Below, piece after piece: positions 12,570 through 23,357 of a stretch of DNA of 64,000 nucleotides. Position 1 is the stretch's first letter; the number at the start of each line of letters is the position of its first letter. The notes beneath the pieces are model-generated. The model searched no databases. It was not told the origin of the DNA and worked only from the letters and a program-made list of their open reading frames with translations. The translations under genes were made by a program, and so were the position numbers. This stretch comes from Xylogone sp. PMI_703 (Eukaryota > Ascomycota > Leotiomycetes), in the NCBI GenBank assembly GCA_021399445.1, contig JAJTUQ010000003.1, forward strand, positions 3,534,001 through 3,598,000, given 5' to 3'.

Positions 12570-13439
12570 ATGGCCTCTGTTCAACTCTCATTCTCTCTTC
12601 GCACTTCCTCCAGCGTCAAGACCGTGCACTTACTCGGCTCTTGGGACAACTACGCCGGCCAGCTCCCCCTTTCCAAGGAGAAGAACTCTTCCCACAACTG
12701 GAAGGGCACATTCAGATTCCAGGGAGCCACGCTTCAGCCTGGCAAGCGATACTGGTACTACTACATCATCGATGGATACCACGTTTCCCACGATCCCTCG
12801 GAAGATTCAACTACGGAACCTACCACTGGCCGTGTCCTGAACATCCTCGATGTCCCAGCCGAGAAGTCCTCCAGCAAACACTCCTCTTCCAAGCATTCAT
12901 CATCCAAGTCCAGCTCCAAGCACTCCTCATCCCATGACAAGCACTCCAGCCGACGAGAATCCCGCCGCGTGAGCAACATCACCATTGACATCCCCAAGGG
13001 ACGACCACTCTCCGAATCACAGATCGTCTCGCCAAAGCCCGTCAATCCACAGGCCACCAAGCTCATCCTACAAGGCGACTACGCACCATCCACGGTTGAG
13101 GAGCTCACCCAACGTTTCGCTGCTGCAGGTATGGAAGACTACGACTCTTACGACGACGACCTCTCACCACCCTCGTCCGTCGGTTCCAGCCTGTCCAGCC
13201 GCTCCGACAGCTCCTCCCCCAGCTCGGCCAGTTCACTCAGCGACTACAGCACCCCAAGCTCCGAATCCAACTGCACTTGCGAACGATACGGTCTCACCCG
13301 CAAGGGCGAACGTATCAGGTTGGATTGTGGTGGTACTATCTGTCGCTATTCTGATGATTCTTCTTCGTCTTGCTGCTCCGATGAGGAGGACTACGTACCG
13401 TCGTCAACCCGCCGCCATGGTGTCGTCGTCCGCAGATAA
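12570..13439 (+). CDS. esdC: EsdC-like protein with AMPK-type glycogen-binding domain
   Basis: Single exon, 289 aa. The N-terminal 90 residues form a CBM48/AMPK-beta glycogen-binding domain: VKTVHLLGSWDNY, the aromatic run GKRYWYYYIIDGYHVS and a closing LNILDVP. The rest is low complexity: Ser/Lys/His repeats (SSKHSSSKHSSSK, about 97-125), a short conserved-looking block (RRVSNITIDIPKGRPLSESQIVSPKP), NPQATKLILQGDYAPSTVEEL, Ser/Asp-rich runs and a final Cys-containing part (CTCERYGL, DCGGTICRYSD, SSSCCSDEEDY). This architecture matches EsdC of Aspergillus nidulans, known for a role in early sexual development. A role in carbohydrate sensing during development is inferred. The promoter and leader are unusually long. 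Confidence 0.8.
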   Translation: MASVQLSFSLRTSSSVKTVHLLGSWDNYAGQLPLSKEKNSSHNWKGTFRFQGATLQPGKRYWYYYIIDGYHVSHDPSEDSTTEPTTGRVLNILDVPAEKSSSKHSSSKHSSSKSSSKHSSSHDKHSSRRESRRVSNITIDIPKGRPLSESQIVSPKPVNPQATKLILQGDYAPSTVEELTQRFAAAGMEDYDSYDDDLSPPSSVGSSLSSRSDSSSPSSASSLSDYSTPSSESNCTCERYGLTRKGERIRLDCGGTICRYSDDSSSSCCSDEEDYVPSSTRRHGVVVRR

Positions 13440-16400
13440 TCGTCCACAACGTCGAGCCCGGGACTGGCAGCTATGCAATAACGATGATAACACGATTACA
13501 AGATCCCCAGGATTGTTTTTATGGAGTCTCCAATATAGAGAGTATGATATACTAGACCATTCCTCAATGGCTACTTAATATATACACCAGCGTCCTCGAG
13601 AAAGCTGGCTTTCTTTGAGGTTCACTAGTGCCACGACGGTCGAACCTGCGGCCCCCGTTTGGTGGAACACCACCCTCCCTCCAGGCACCAAAAGTACTTC
13701 TTGGTGCCTGATCGAGGACGGATGTTTGCCGGCGAGAAAATAAAAATTCGTTTGTTCATTTGACATGTTTCCTCTACGCGTGCTATCCCTGGAATAGGTG
13801 GGGTAGTATGTGCCTAATGGGGAATGAAAAGGGGAAGGAGGAGGTGAAGGGAAAGTGTTCAACTATTAGTCTGCAAAAGAGTATCTTTTGCAATGCCATT
13901 GACAAGATGTGATTGGACATTTAGGAAAATAGACAGACCGCGTTTGCACGTAGGCAACGACCTGGTCTTGCATGTCAAATAGTACAATATCTGGCACTCA
14001 GAACAGCCGTCAGCTGTCTGCGCCTTGTGGCCAGCCTTGATGGGATAGAAGACTATTGAATCTACTCCATGACTCGCGAAGTCCCTGTTTTGTATCTCAA
14101 ATGTGACGTGATGATGCTTTGCTGCAGTATGAGTGATTTTTTTCATGAATGTGTATGCCTTCTTCCGTATGATGCCATACTTATCTGTATATGTCGTCCC
14201 GACCTTGAATCGTATATTCGTGTATCTCTTGAGGCCGTATCTGAACCTTGGTTTAAGGTATCAAGAGACCCTGTCTTGCATGTACCAACTACGTAGGAGG
14301 AGGTATACTGTGGATGCCTCTATCTAGAGCCTAACATGTCAGGTACCACTGCAGCTTATCACTCCACAACACTAAATCATCGCAAGTAAATGTACTGTGA
14401 CAGCACAGGACAAGTAGCAGTCGAGGCAGTATCCAACCTATGCCGGTCTTATCCGGAATCATCATTAAACCACTCACACCAGTCCACATAGGTACAACAT
14501 CGCAGGAAATCGTTATCAGTAGTGGTGAGAGGTTAACTTACAAAATACCGCGTTGCTTTTTGCTAATCTCAATCGGGATGCGAAACGGGGTAATCCGATC
14601 GAAGCAAGGAAAGTACGGTACACAGCACAAGACAGCACAGCACAGAGAGAGGTCAATTCCACATACAGTCCAACACACACTGGCACAGAAGCAAAGCTGC
14701 AAAGCAGATCTTTCCATGTGATTTCTACAGGGGGCGGTTGCAGTGGCAGTGGAAGAGCCGGAAAGGCACAGCGAGACAGGCACAGTAAACGTGGTAACCA
14801 AACAAAACGAAACAAGCACAATACAGTACGGTACTGTGCCGAGTGTGCCACCACGCACCATTGATGATTGCTGAGCACGCTGAGAAAGGGGAAAGCATTT
14901 GCTCCCTGTAGATGTGTTGTATCAACAGCCCCAGTCTTTCAAGCCACCCAGTCACAGACAAACAACAAAAAAGTCATTGTACGGTATCGCCCGGCAAAAG
15001 CAAAGGGATTTGCCCGGCTGAAGAAGGGAAAATGGGGGGCAATCCCATCCCACGCAAAATCGACGATGCAAGCCTTGGCCCTGTGAGGGACCTTTTCCTT
15101 CTCGACGCAAGTGTGGCAGCCCTCTCCCTCTCTTTACCGTGCTTACATATGACGATCAAGATCCTCCCCAGGGCAATGTGGCGCGCTTTTCCTTATCGAT
15201 AAGCGCCCCTCTTTCCTGATTTGGAATGGCGGTCGAGCAACCAACGACATAACTTTTCATAACTATCTCTTCGCTTCCATGGATTAATTGGCTTCGTTGT
15301 TTCACGACGTTTTCGACGTGCATAATTTGCATTACTTATTAGTTAAGTATCGCTGGTGATGTTACGTGAGGTGAGCCAATACAAGTATGAAGGCGCTCCC
15401 CAATCTTTTGGCGTCTACCCGACTGCTGCACGATGTGCTCGGCTGCAGGCAGGCGGGCTGTGGGTGAGAGAAAAGGGGGGACTGTGGACCCTCTTTTTTG
15501 TTGCGTCATAGTGCGCTGAAGGCGCGGTAAGCTATTCCGAGCAGCTTCTGAAAAGCACCGAAGTTACGTATTCCAGCTGGTGCAGTAGTGAAGAAACGGG
15601 ACACAGAGACGACGGAACAACGAAGGAAGATGGGCCACGAATTACAGTAGGGTGTTACAGTACCGTTATCTGCGAAGTTTCTGTGTGTCTGTGTGGAAAG
15701 TTGAGGGTTCTTCGTGGGGACCTCGGTGGAGCCCGTTTGACGCAAGAAGACGCAATTGCGGCGGCAATGCAACTTCAGCCCTTGCCGCTTCGGGGTCGCA
15801 CTACGTTGATGGGTGACGGGGTTTGGGCGTCTTTCTTGCTGCGCAGAGAGCTGGCTGCTGTTTCGTCCAAATCGTGGTTCCGGACGTTGCACCGTGGCCC
15901 TCTTGGTTGGTCTTTAGTCTTGACCGACTTTCTTTCGCAAGGTGCCGCCTCCCACATGTGAAACTGTGGAACAACCCTACGAAAGAGTCAAGTAACAATT
16001 ACTGGTAGACGGGGTGGCTAATCATTTGCTTTTGGCGTGACTTTTTTGAGTTGGCTCAAGGCTGAGGTTGTATCGCCTTCTTCCTTGGAAGTTGGTGCAG
16101 GGGAAGGATTGTTCTGACTGGCTGATTGACGTCGATTGTCACCCGTTGTGGGAATTTGCGTGCAAAAATGGTGAAGTATGTACCTTCTTTCTAATCGAGA
16201 TCGGCTGGATGGCTGTCTCTGGTCAGTTAACGATGCTATCTTTTCTTCAGGCTTCATTCTTTTTCGACGTATGACTGTATCATGACTTGTACTTATATAC
16301 CTTCAACTTTCTCGCCTCTTGATCATTCATTTCATCACTAGATTCTTCGAGTTTCTTCTATCTCCATAAAACTCAACTACCTTCTTCGTTTCCTTTTGAC

Positions 16401-16702
16401 TATCAACCTCGCTTCAATCCCTTCTAGTTGCTGATAGTCTCATATCTCTTACATCCTACATACATCTCCAGTCCACTTTTCTCCACTCTACTACAGCATC
16501 CTGACCCACATATCACTTCCAAGGCCTCAAGGCTGTCTGCAACATTCTTCGGCGTGTCACATCTCTAGTGGCATCCACCAGCTTGACACTTTACTTGGGG
16601 AAGGGTCCATAAAATATTTAACTACTCTCATCTTCCCCAGATTCTCCGCATACAACCAAACTCCACTTTCAACTTCAATTCAACTTCCAACATCACAGTT
16701 AC
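13440..16702. other. Long intergenic region between EsdC-like and HAD genes
   Basis: No supported gene in 3.3 kb. Small frames on both strands (13859-14146, 14516-14878, 15506-15892) lack motifs and overlap each other. Two hairpins occur at 13661-13710. From about 16300 the sequence is a CT-rich, ATG-free leader for the HAD gene, with TATA-like runs near 16293 and 16608. Confidence 0.6.
13661..13710. repeat. Two adjacent inverted repeats (hairpins)
   Basis: GGTGG at 13661-13665 pairs with CCACC at 13670-13674 around a 4-nt loop. Close downstream, caggcaccaa (13682-13691) pairs perfectly over 10 bp with ttggtgcctg (13701-13710), and the loop contains the palindrome aagtactt. They lie about 220-270 nt after the EsdC-like stop codon. 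They could shape the 3' end of that transcript or belong to a separate RNA. Confidence 0.7.
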
Positions 16703-18207
16703 ATGACTTCCAAGATGTCTTCAGGTAGAAACACCTATCTACAACCTCCCACCGAGGGTAGGTACCGCCGCCTTTCATCGGTGGCTACAACTTCTGAAGA
16801 GCTCGAATCTGGCGAGCCAGTTGTCGTCGTCCCTCCAAGATTGATGCACCAGCGATCCCACACTTATCATGGCGGTAGCTTCGCTGCTTCCATGGAGACG
16901 GCGAGGAAAGAGCTCACATCAATCAACCTAGAAGATGAGGCTCTTTCCTCAAGCCCAGAGTCCAGTGCGCCTGGTACTCCTGGGTCTCCCGCAACACCTA
17001 GAGATCTTTCCATTGCTGACTCATTTGCTTTCGCGTTTGATATTGACGGAGTTCTTGTTCGTGGTGGCAAGCCAATTCCTGAGGCCATCGAGGCCATGAA
17101 GGTCTTGAACGGAGAGAACGAATATGGCATTAAAGTGTAAGTACATTACGTCCCATGTAAGATTCAAAGGAGCATAGCTAACACTTCCACAGTCCTTATA
17201 TCTTCCTTACCAACGGAGGTGGTAAGACAGAGGCAGAACGCTGCATTGACCTCTCAAGACAACTTGACATTGAGGTCTCGCCTGCCCAATTCATTTGCGG
17301 CCACACTCCAATGAGAGAGATGGTTGAGAAGTATAACACCGTCTTAGTCATCGGTGGCGAGGGCGAGAAGTGCAGAGAAGTAGCCGAGGGCTACGGCTTC
17401 AAAGATGTCATCACCCCAGGAGACATCATCAAGTATAACGCAGCTACCACACCCTTCCGAAAGCTCACCAAGGAAGAGCATGCCAACTCTCGGACACGTG
17501 ACTACGGAAAGACCAAGATTGAAGCCATTTTTGTCTTCGCTGACAGCCGTGACTGGGCTGGTGACATTCAAATCATGTTAGATCTCGCCATGTCCAAAGG
17601 AGGTTATATCGGAACTTTGTCCGAGACCTTCGACGAGGGACCACCAATCTACTTCAGTCACAATGATATCGTCTGGTCTGCCGCTCATGACAACGTCCGA
17701 CTAGGCATGGGAGCTCTACGAAAGATGGTTGAGACGCTCTTCCACGACGTTACCGGTGGTAAAGAGCTCGAGACTATCGCGTTTGGTAAGCCACAGATTG
17801 GTACTTTCGAGTTTGCAACTCGTCTCTTGAAGCAATGGCGCAAGGATGAGCACGGAATCAATGCTCCTCCCGACACCGTGTATTTCGTTGGTGACACTCC
17901 TGAGAGTGACATCAAGGGAACAAACAATTTCAACGAGAAGGCTAAGAACACCTGGTACTCGATCCTCGTGCGCACTGGTGTGTACAAGGAGGGTACCGAA
18001 CCATCTGTGAAGCCTAGAATCACTCTCGACACCGTGCTCGATGCCGTCAAGTACGGAATCAGAATAGAGCACTTCAAGAAGATGCAAAAGGAAAGCGCGA
18101 GGTTTCAGTTGCACAGACTGCCAATTGATCACCTCTCGCTCGATGAGAAGCCAAGAAGCAATTCCACGGCCATTGAAGATGACGATGGAGCAGCAGTCAT
18201 AGTTTAG
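16703..18207 (+). CDS. HAD-superfamily class IIA hydrolase, CECR5/YKR070W-like
   Basis: Two exons (16703-17136 and 17193-18207; 56-nt intron gtaagt..cag) encode 482 aa. HAD motif I is FAFDIDGVLVRGGKPIPEA (about 114), with the Asp nucleophile and acid/base Asp. Motif II is in IFLTNGGGKTEAE. A class IIA cap follows, then the lysine motif GKPQIGTFEFA and motif IV VYFVGDTPESDIKGTNNF. The first 110 residues are a Ser/Pro-rich extension; the catalytic part fits the CECR5-type family, mitochondrial proteins in some species whose substrate is unknown. ATGs at 16703 and 16715 are both usable; the upstream one is taken. A CU-rich leader of up to about 400 nt contains no ATG. Confidence 0.88.
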
Positions 18208-19018
18208 ACGGATAGAACGGACAATGGGATAGAAGTGGTAAGATAGATTTAACGGGTTATGACTGGGTTCTTTTTAAACGGCGTTACGAATGAATAACCG
18301 ATGCCTGGTCATGACGTTGCTTTGGTTGACCGAGGTTGGCGTTATAGAATTTTGCTGGCATGTGTACGAGATATCAATTTGGAATTTTGGTAATTCGGGG
18401 CATTTTCATTAGGAATTTATAGTTAGTGTGAGTCACATAATAGATTCAATTCATTACTTTTATAAAGATATGTGTACTTTCATTATGTGTGAATGTTGTG
18501 TAACTGAGTACTCAGGATTGAGCTCACGCATGATTGGCTACATTGAACTTTATTCGTGCAATTGGCCTTCAGGTTCCTTGTGCGTGATTGGTCACATCCG
18601 GAGCAATACATTGAATGGCACCCCTCGATTTATTGGCCATGGCGCATGGTCAGCACAACTGAACTATTACTTCAACTGAACCTTCTCTTCATATTGAATG
18701 TTTGTAATCATTTTATTCTGTTCCTACACTTTGTATATTTATAAAATGGGTGACGAAAGGTTGGTTTTCAAATCTCCATATCCACCATGCTCAAACTCCA
18801 ATCTTGTCTCCTTCTCCCCTTAATCGTATCCACCACATACTGTTCATACTTGAAATAGCGGTAATGTGCTCTTACAACAGCTGTGTTGTACAGGCGTAGT
18901 TGCCGAAGTGCCATGCCTTAGGGACTATTGAACATATGCTACGAGATATAATAAGTATGTTTAATCATTTGTGCGAACAATCTGTTGACATACCCTAGAA
19001 CATACTAAAGTATAACTT
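18208..19018. other. Intergenic, between HAD gene and secreted Cys-rich gene
   Basis: Convergent 3' flanks. One short frame at 18787-18858 encodes a 23-aa hydrophobic peptide (MLKLQSCLLLPLIV...) about 45 nt after a TATTTATAAAA element. It is reported as a finding rather than called as a gene. Confidence 0.55.
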
Positions 19019-19264
19019 CTAGCATGAGATGCAAGGTCCCTGAGCACAGGAAGAAATACCACCACCCAAACAGCAAGAATCACATCTTGCTGCCGTTCCG
19101 TCACTGCAGATACAGAGACCTGGATTTGGTCCAGGTTGTGGGTATCCGTCTGCACCTCCAGTTCCAGGAGGTGAGTCGAGCCTTTCACCCAGCCGCTCGG
19201 AAGGCATTGCTGCTACCATGCTGGTAGATGCAAGAAAGGTAGAGAAAAGCACAAGAAGCTTCAT
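19019..19264 (-). CDS. Small secreted cysteine-rich protein, 81 aa
   Basis: I start the protein at the ATG at 19264 rather than at an in-frame ATG at 19411, because a textbook signal peptide begins there: MKLLVLFSTFLASTSMVAA, with likely cleavage near residue 19-20. The mature part is about 60 residues with a Pro/Gly-rich linker (PPGTGGADGYPQPGPNPG) and eight cysteines packed at the C-terminus (CICSDG, RCDSCC, SSC, GPC, ISC at the very end). Eight Cys in a tiny secreted protein suggests four disulfides. I know no matching family. A TATTTAA element sits about 130 nt upstream at 19391-19397. An apoplastic effector-like or antimicrobial role is only an inference. Confidence 0.72.
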   Translation of the reverse strand: MKLLVLFSTFLASTSMVAAMPSERLGERLDSPPGTGGADGYPQPGPNPGLCICSDGTAARCDSCCLGGGISSCAQGPCISC

Positions 19265-20263
19265 TTTGAGGTAAGCACGAAGAGGAAGTCTCTGACGGTA
19301 AGCTTTGATACGGTGGATGCTAAATGGACTCCAAGAAGAGATGTGTTGGAGAGAGCGAAAAGACAATGAGGTCGGGTGTTGGATACCCTTAAATACCTGA
19401 TCCCAATGCAAATGTAGTTATGTTCTCCCTTCATTGAGTTTACATGCTGAATGAATCAAGGGGTACAGAATCACATCCTGGATTTGAAAGACATCATGAT
19501 GGGAAACTCGATACGAGTCGATGGCTACTCAATGAACCAGACAGTAAAGTTGTTTGAAAGTCGTACCAGCACCATAAACTATGTTCTCTAAACAGGAGTC
19601 TTGGTCGTCTTGCGTTCATTACAAAGCGCTATCATATTTTTAGCTCTCGTATGCTGAATTCGGGGCCGAAAGACCGATACAGGATTATCATTGCAATTAA
19701 CGGCCAAGGTGGTAACGAACAAGGAAATTAATGAATAGGAAAGTTGTTACGAGTATTTGAAGGTTGTAACGAGTGAGTAGTTCGCGGCGGCACATCGTTG
19801 AAGAATGCCCTCGATACAGAAGGCAGAGAAGATAACTTTTCGATAAACCTGTCTTGAGGGATACTAACAGCTCTATTTGATCCACAGTTGGACAGAAAGG
19901 CAGTGAACTCCATATTATCGACTAGCCTGCTAGAGCAATTTAGATACTACGAGTTGGAGTTGCACAAACGATTCGAATATTCCGATCTCGAAGCGTAGAC
20001 ATTACAAAGTGGAGGTAAAGGGGACGGGAACAACACAGCATCTTGGCCAGCCGGCTCACAGTAGGTAGTAGCATCCACATAATAAGCTACAGAAACTTGT
20101 AGGTAATATTCCTCTTTTTGAAGTCAAGGGAGTTGTGGGAAGCTGACCTAGGAGGTGAGATTTCTTTGATTTTCATTCATTATCCCTGATTTGAGTGCGC
20201 AGTTTTATTATTTCCTACACTTTATGACAACTTTTTAAGCGCTCATTCTACTTTATATAAGCA
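19265..20263. other. Intergenic, no gene seen
   Basis: Promoter side of the secreted protein and 3' flank of the MetX-like gene. Frames at 19697-19913 are short, overlapping and unsupported. Confidence 0.6.
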
Positions 20264-21322
20264 TTAAAGCTTTAAGTTTGTCACACCTATTAAAACATCA
20301 TTCTCAGTCAAGAACTCTGCTATCTTCCCGTCCATCCATTTTAAATCTTCGGGGTTGGCTCCACCCCCGGCAATATGTCCCCAAATGGTCTCGATAGGAG
20401 CCCACACTCCATTCTTCAAATACTCAAGCTCCATCTCTGAGAGTCCAGCGGTAAAGTACTGATCAGTCCGACTTGGCATGAGCATAACCCTCGCAGTTAT
20501 CCCTCTCAACGCAGCTTGCCAGTCGCCATCTCCACCCACGGCACCAACATCTCCAGCCTGCCACATCCTAGCCAACACCAGCAAATCTCTCGCATCCCAG
20601 GTGTTATACCTTCCGCCATCCTTACCTGGCAGCCACTCCTCCAGGCTCTTCGCTCCCAAATTACGCCACAGCTCCTGTCGAAACCACTCCGCGGAAGTCA
20701 ACCACGCCGCATACGCTCTCCCGAACGCTTGCAAGCCTTTCACAGGCTTCACCCCCTTGGCGACGTAACTCCCTCCATCGTAATCAATGCTCGCTTCCAG
20801 CGCCGTCGTAGGCCCCTCCAGCATCACGAAGTTGTGACCGGACGTCTTCGCCGATCCACAGATCACCACGACCGATCTCACGAAGTTCTCCGCAGCATTA
20901 GGATTCGACCCGTGCATCGTCGCCCAGTAATACGCCTGCTGCCCACCCATGCTGAACCCTATCACGGCATCGAGCTGCTTGATGCCCAGATGCTGCGTCA
21001 GGAGGGCGTAATGAGCATTGATGACGTCCTGATACCGCAGCGAGGGCGGGAAGGGGAAGGATGGGGTATTTGAAGGGGAGGACGACTCGCCGTTTCCTAG
21101 CATGGCGGCGACGATGACATGGTGGTCTTTTAGGGCGCCGGAGGTGAAGTTCTGGGTGTCGTTGATGCGGCCTCCGTAGCAGGTTGGGATGAGGACGGTT
21201 TTGCGGCCGGAGGGGTTGAAGGAGCGGTAGGCTACGGTGATGGGGAGGGTGGTGCCGGAGGTGAGGGTGAAGGAGGGGATGGTGTAGTGTTGGATACCGG
21301 TGGTGTTTATTTCTGGAGGCAT
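20264..21322 (-). CDS. MetX-like alpha/beta-hydrolase (homoserine acetyltransferase family)
   Basis: Single exon, 352 aa from the ATG at 21322; an in-frame upstream ATG at 21478 adds a non-conserved leader. The fold shows the MetX-type start (ITVAYRSFNPSGRKTVLIPTCYGG) and a nucleophile elbow IGFSMGGQQAYYWA with Ser at about 124. It also has the acid region MLMPSRTDQYF (Asp) and WGHIAGGG (His). The family includes true acyltransferases and fungal members of unknown substrate. This one is shorter than the methionine enzyme and has GFSMGG, so homoserine acetylation is not assured. It is divergent from the lactonase-like gene over a 621-bp shared promoter, which suggests a joint metabolic role. 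Confidence 0.82.
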   Translation of the reverse strand: MPPEINTTGIQHYTIPSFTLTSGTTLPITVAYRSFNPSGRKTVLIPTCYGGRINDTQNFTSGALKDHHVIVAAMLGNGESSSPSNTPSFPFPPSLRYQDVINAHYALLTQHLGIKQLDAVIGFSMGGQQAYYWATMHGSNPNAAENFVRSVVVICGSAKTSGHNFVMLEGPTTALEASIDYDGGSYVAKGVKPVKGLQAFGRAYAAWLTSAEWFRQELWRNLGAKSLEEWLPGKDGGRYNTWDARDLLVLARMWQAGDVGAVGGDGDWQAALRGITARVMLMPSRTDQYFTAGLSEMELEYLKNGVWAPIETIWGHIAGGGANPEDLKWMDGKIAEFLTENDVLIGVTNLKL

Positions 21323-21943
21323 TTTTGTTTTGTTTTCTCTTTTCTCGTGGATTATGTGGATGTATGTGTAGGATTCGAAATCTGGTAGTGGGCTTGGATA
21401 TAGGAGTAAGGAAAGGGCTGGGTTTCTCTTGGTCTCTGTAGCTAGAGAGACGAGTAGATGGGCTTTGTTCAATTGCACTGTGAAATGTGAAATATTGATA
21501 CTCCTGATGAGAAATAACTTTCTCTACTAGACCTAGTGGCCCTCCTGCAAGGATGCCTACTCCCTATCCCGTGATACTGCGATAACGAAATTGTCGTGGT
21601 TGAAGGTGGGATACCGGCACTAACTGCCGCGGGGTACTTTCACCCCTGAAGCGGGAGCTCGATACGTAAGGCGGTGAGGCAGATTGGGCCAGGAACCCGT
21701 CCGGGGTAAACTGCCCCGAGCTTCCTCTGAGTTGGCGGTTCACCAGGGGTCTACTTACAGCAAGCAAACCCTACGCCAAAAACTTGGGCGTATCAATCAA
21801 AACCTCTGCATACAGGACGAAGAGATAGAATTCACCGTATTTCTTCTGAACCCAAACAAACCGTCTTCAATAATTCTCATAGTCCTTTGACATCAATACA
21901 CTGAGCGAAACCCCTGGTTGCTGGCCATCCATTCCCCACCGCC
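21323..21943. promoter_or_regulatory. Shared divergent promoter, MetX-like / lactonase-like genes
   Basis: A 621-bp region between two starts pointing apart. It is locally GC-rich (21590-21760) and contains ccgcgg at 21627-21632, cccct elements and spaced CGG/CCG trinucleotides of the kind bound by fungal zinc-cluster regulators. Binding is not shown. Confidence 0.45.
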
Positions 21944-23039
21944 ATGTCTGAGACAACTGTTCCCATCATCGATTCCCACATCCACCTCTACCCAGAAGCA
22001 GAGCTCGAGACCCTGGCATGGCTAACACCCGACAGCCCTTTATACAAGCAACAATCCGTTGACGAATACGAGGCAGCAACTGCCCTGCTACCTTCCCTCA
22101 AGGGATTCATATTCCTCGAAACAGACCGCAAGCATGACCTTGAGGCTGGTGCTAAGGACGGTAGCGGATGGGAGATGCCCTTGATGGAAGTAGAATGGTT
22201 GAAGAGAATTGCAACCGGGACACCAAAAGAGGGACAGGGACACAGCAAAGAGCAGGCCAAGCTGTGCTTGGGCATTGTGCCTTGGGCGCCGCTGCCCAGT
22301 GGGGGTGAGGTGCTGGAGAGGTACGTGAAGGAGGTGGAGAAGCATGCTGGGGAGAGCTTTGGGAAGGTCAGGGGGTTTAGATACCTGGTGCAGGACAAAC
22401 CGAAAGGAGTTATGCTGCAGGAGGGGTTTATTGATGGGTTGAAGTGGTTGGGGAGGAATGGGTATACTTTTGACCTCGGTGTAGATCAGCATAGGGGTGG
22501 GAGATGGCAGCTTGAGGAGGCGTTGGAGATGATTGAGAGGGCCCATGAGGGTGTTGATGAGGAGCACCAAGTGACTGTTATAATCAGTAAGTTTGGCTAT
22601 CTCATGTCACCGTGAGATCTGAGCTTTTCTAACGGATATGGTTACAGATCATCTTTGCAAGCCTGACCTCTCTGTCTACAACCTGGCGGACCCAAAGGTG
22701 GGTGCCTGGCGCACTGCCATGTACAGTCTCAGCAAGTGCAACAAGACATACATGAAGTTGAGTGGCTGCTTCTCTGAGATGCCTGATTCTCTCAAGAACG
22801 CTTCCGTGGATGATACCTTCGAAGCTATTCAGAGCTACCTAGCTATTGTCCTGGCGACATTTGGACCATCAAGGATCATGTTTGGTTCGGACTGGCCTGT
22901 ATGCACAATTGGCGTGGTTGACGCTTGGAACAAGTGGCGCCAGATCGTGGAGAGATTCTGCTACATGGCTGGACTCAACGAGGAGGAGCAGAATATGATC
23001 TGGAGTGGCACCGCAACTAAGGCATATGGGATCAAATAA
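21944..23039 (+). CDS. Amidohydrolase-2 family lactonase-like (L-rhamnono/L-fuconolactonase type)
   Basis: Two exons (21944-22586, 22648-23039; 61-nt intron gtaagt..cag) encode 344 aa. A metal-dependent TIM-barrel hydrolase. It begins VPIIDSHIHLYPEAELETLAWL (HxH on strand 1), continues with KGFIFLETDRKHDLE, LCLGIVPWAPLPSG, KVRGFRYLVQDKP and NHLCKPDL, and ends with IMFGSDWPVC carrying the barrel-end Asp. The FGSDWPV motif is typical of sugar-acid lactonases such as LRA2-type L-rhamnono-gamma-lactonase and fuconolactonase. The gene sits 318 bp upstream of a co-directional aldolase and divergent from a MetX-like hydrolase. A lactone ring-opening step feeding that aldolase is inferred; the actual sugar is unknown. 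Confidence 0.82.
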
Positions 23040-23357
23040 AATGTGCGAGGGAAAGAGCTATGAGAACTGAACGAATTTTATGAGATAATGAACGAAAGAC
23101 GAATATTTTAAACGGATGATTGATTTATCCTTCCATGTCAGCAGTTACAGGGGCTGGAGCGCGTGTTATGCCTGCAACGAAGTCAAAATGTATTCCATAG
23201 TGGGGTTGACAAGACATTGTGGGGTTGGTTATTCGGGGAACATTGCACCGAGCATCAACCCCAATTCATTTGCCATTGTTCACAAAATAAGTTCTTTTAT
23301 AACCTCCAGCTTTCCTCACACTTACAAAACCAAGTATAAGTATATTTCCTCTTCAAG
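23040..23357 (+). other. Short spacer and promoter of the aldolase gene
   Basis: 318 bp between two co-directional genes. A TATA-like run (agtataagtatat) lies about 20-30 nt before the aldolase ATG. No gene. Confidence 0.5.
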
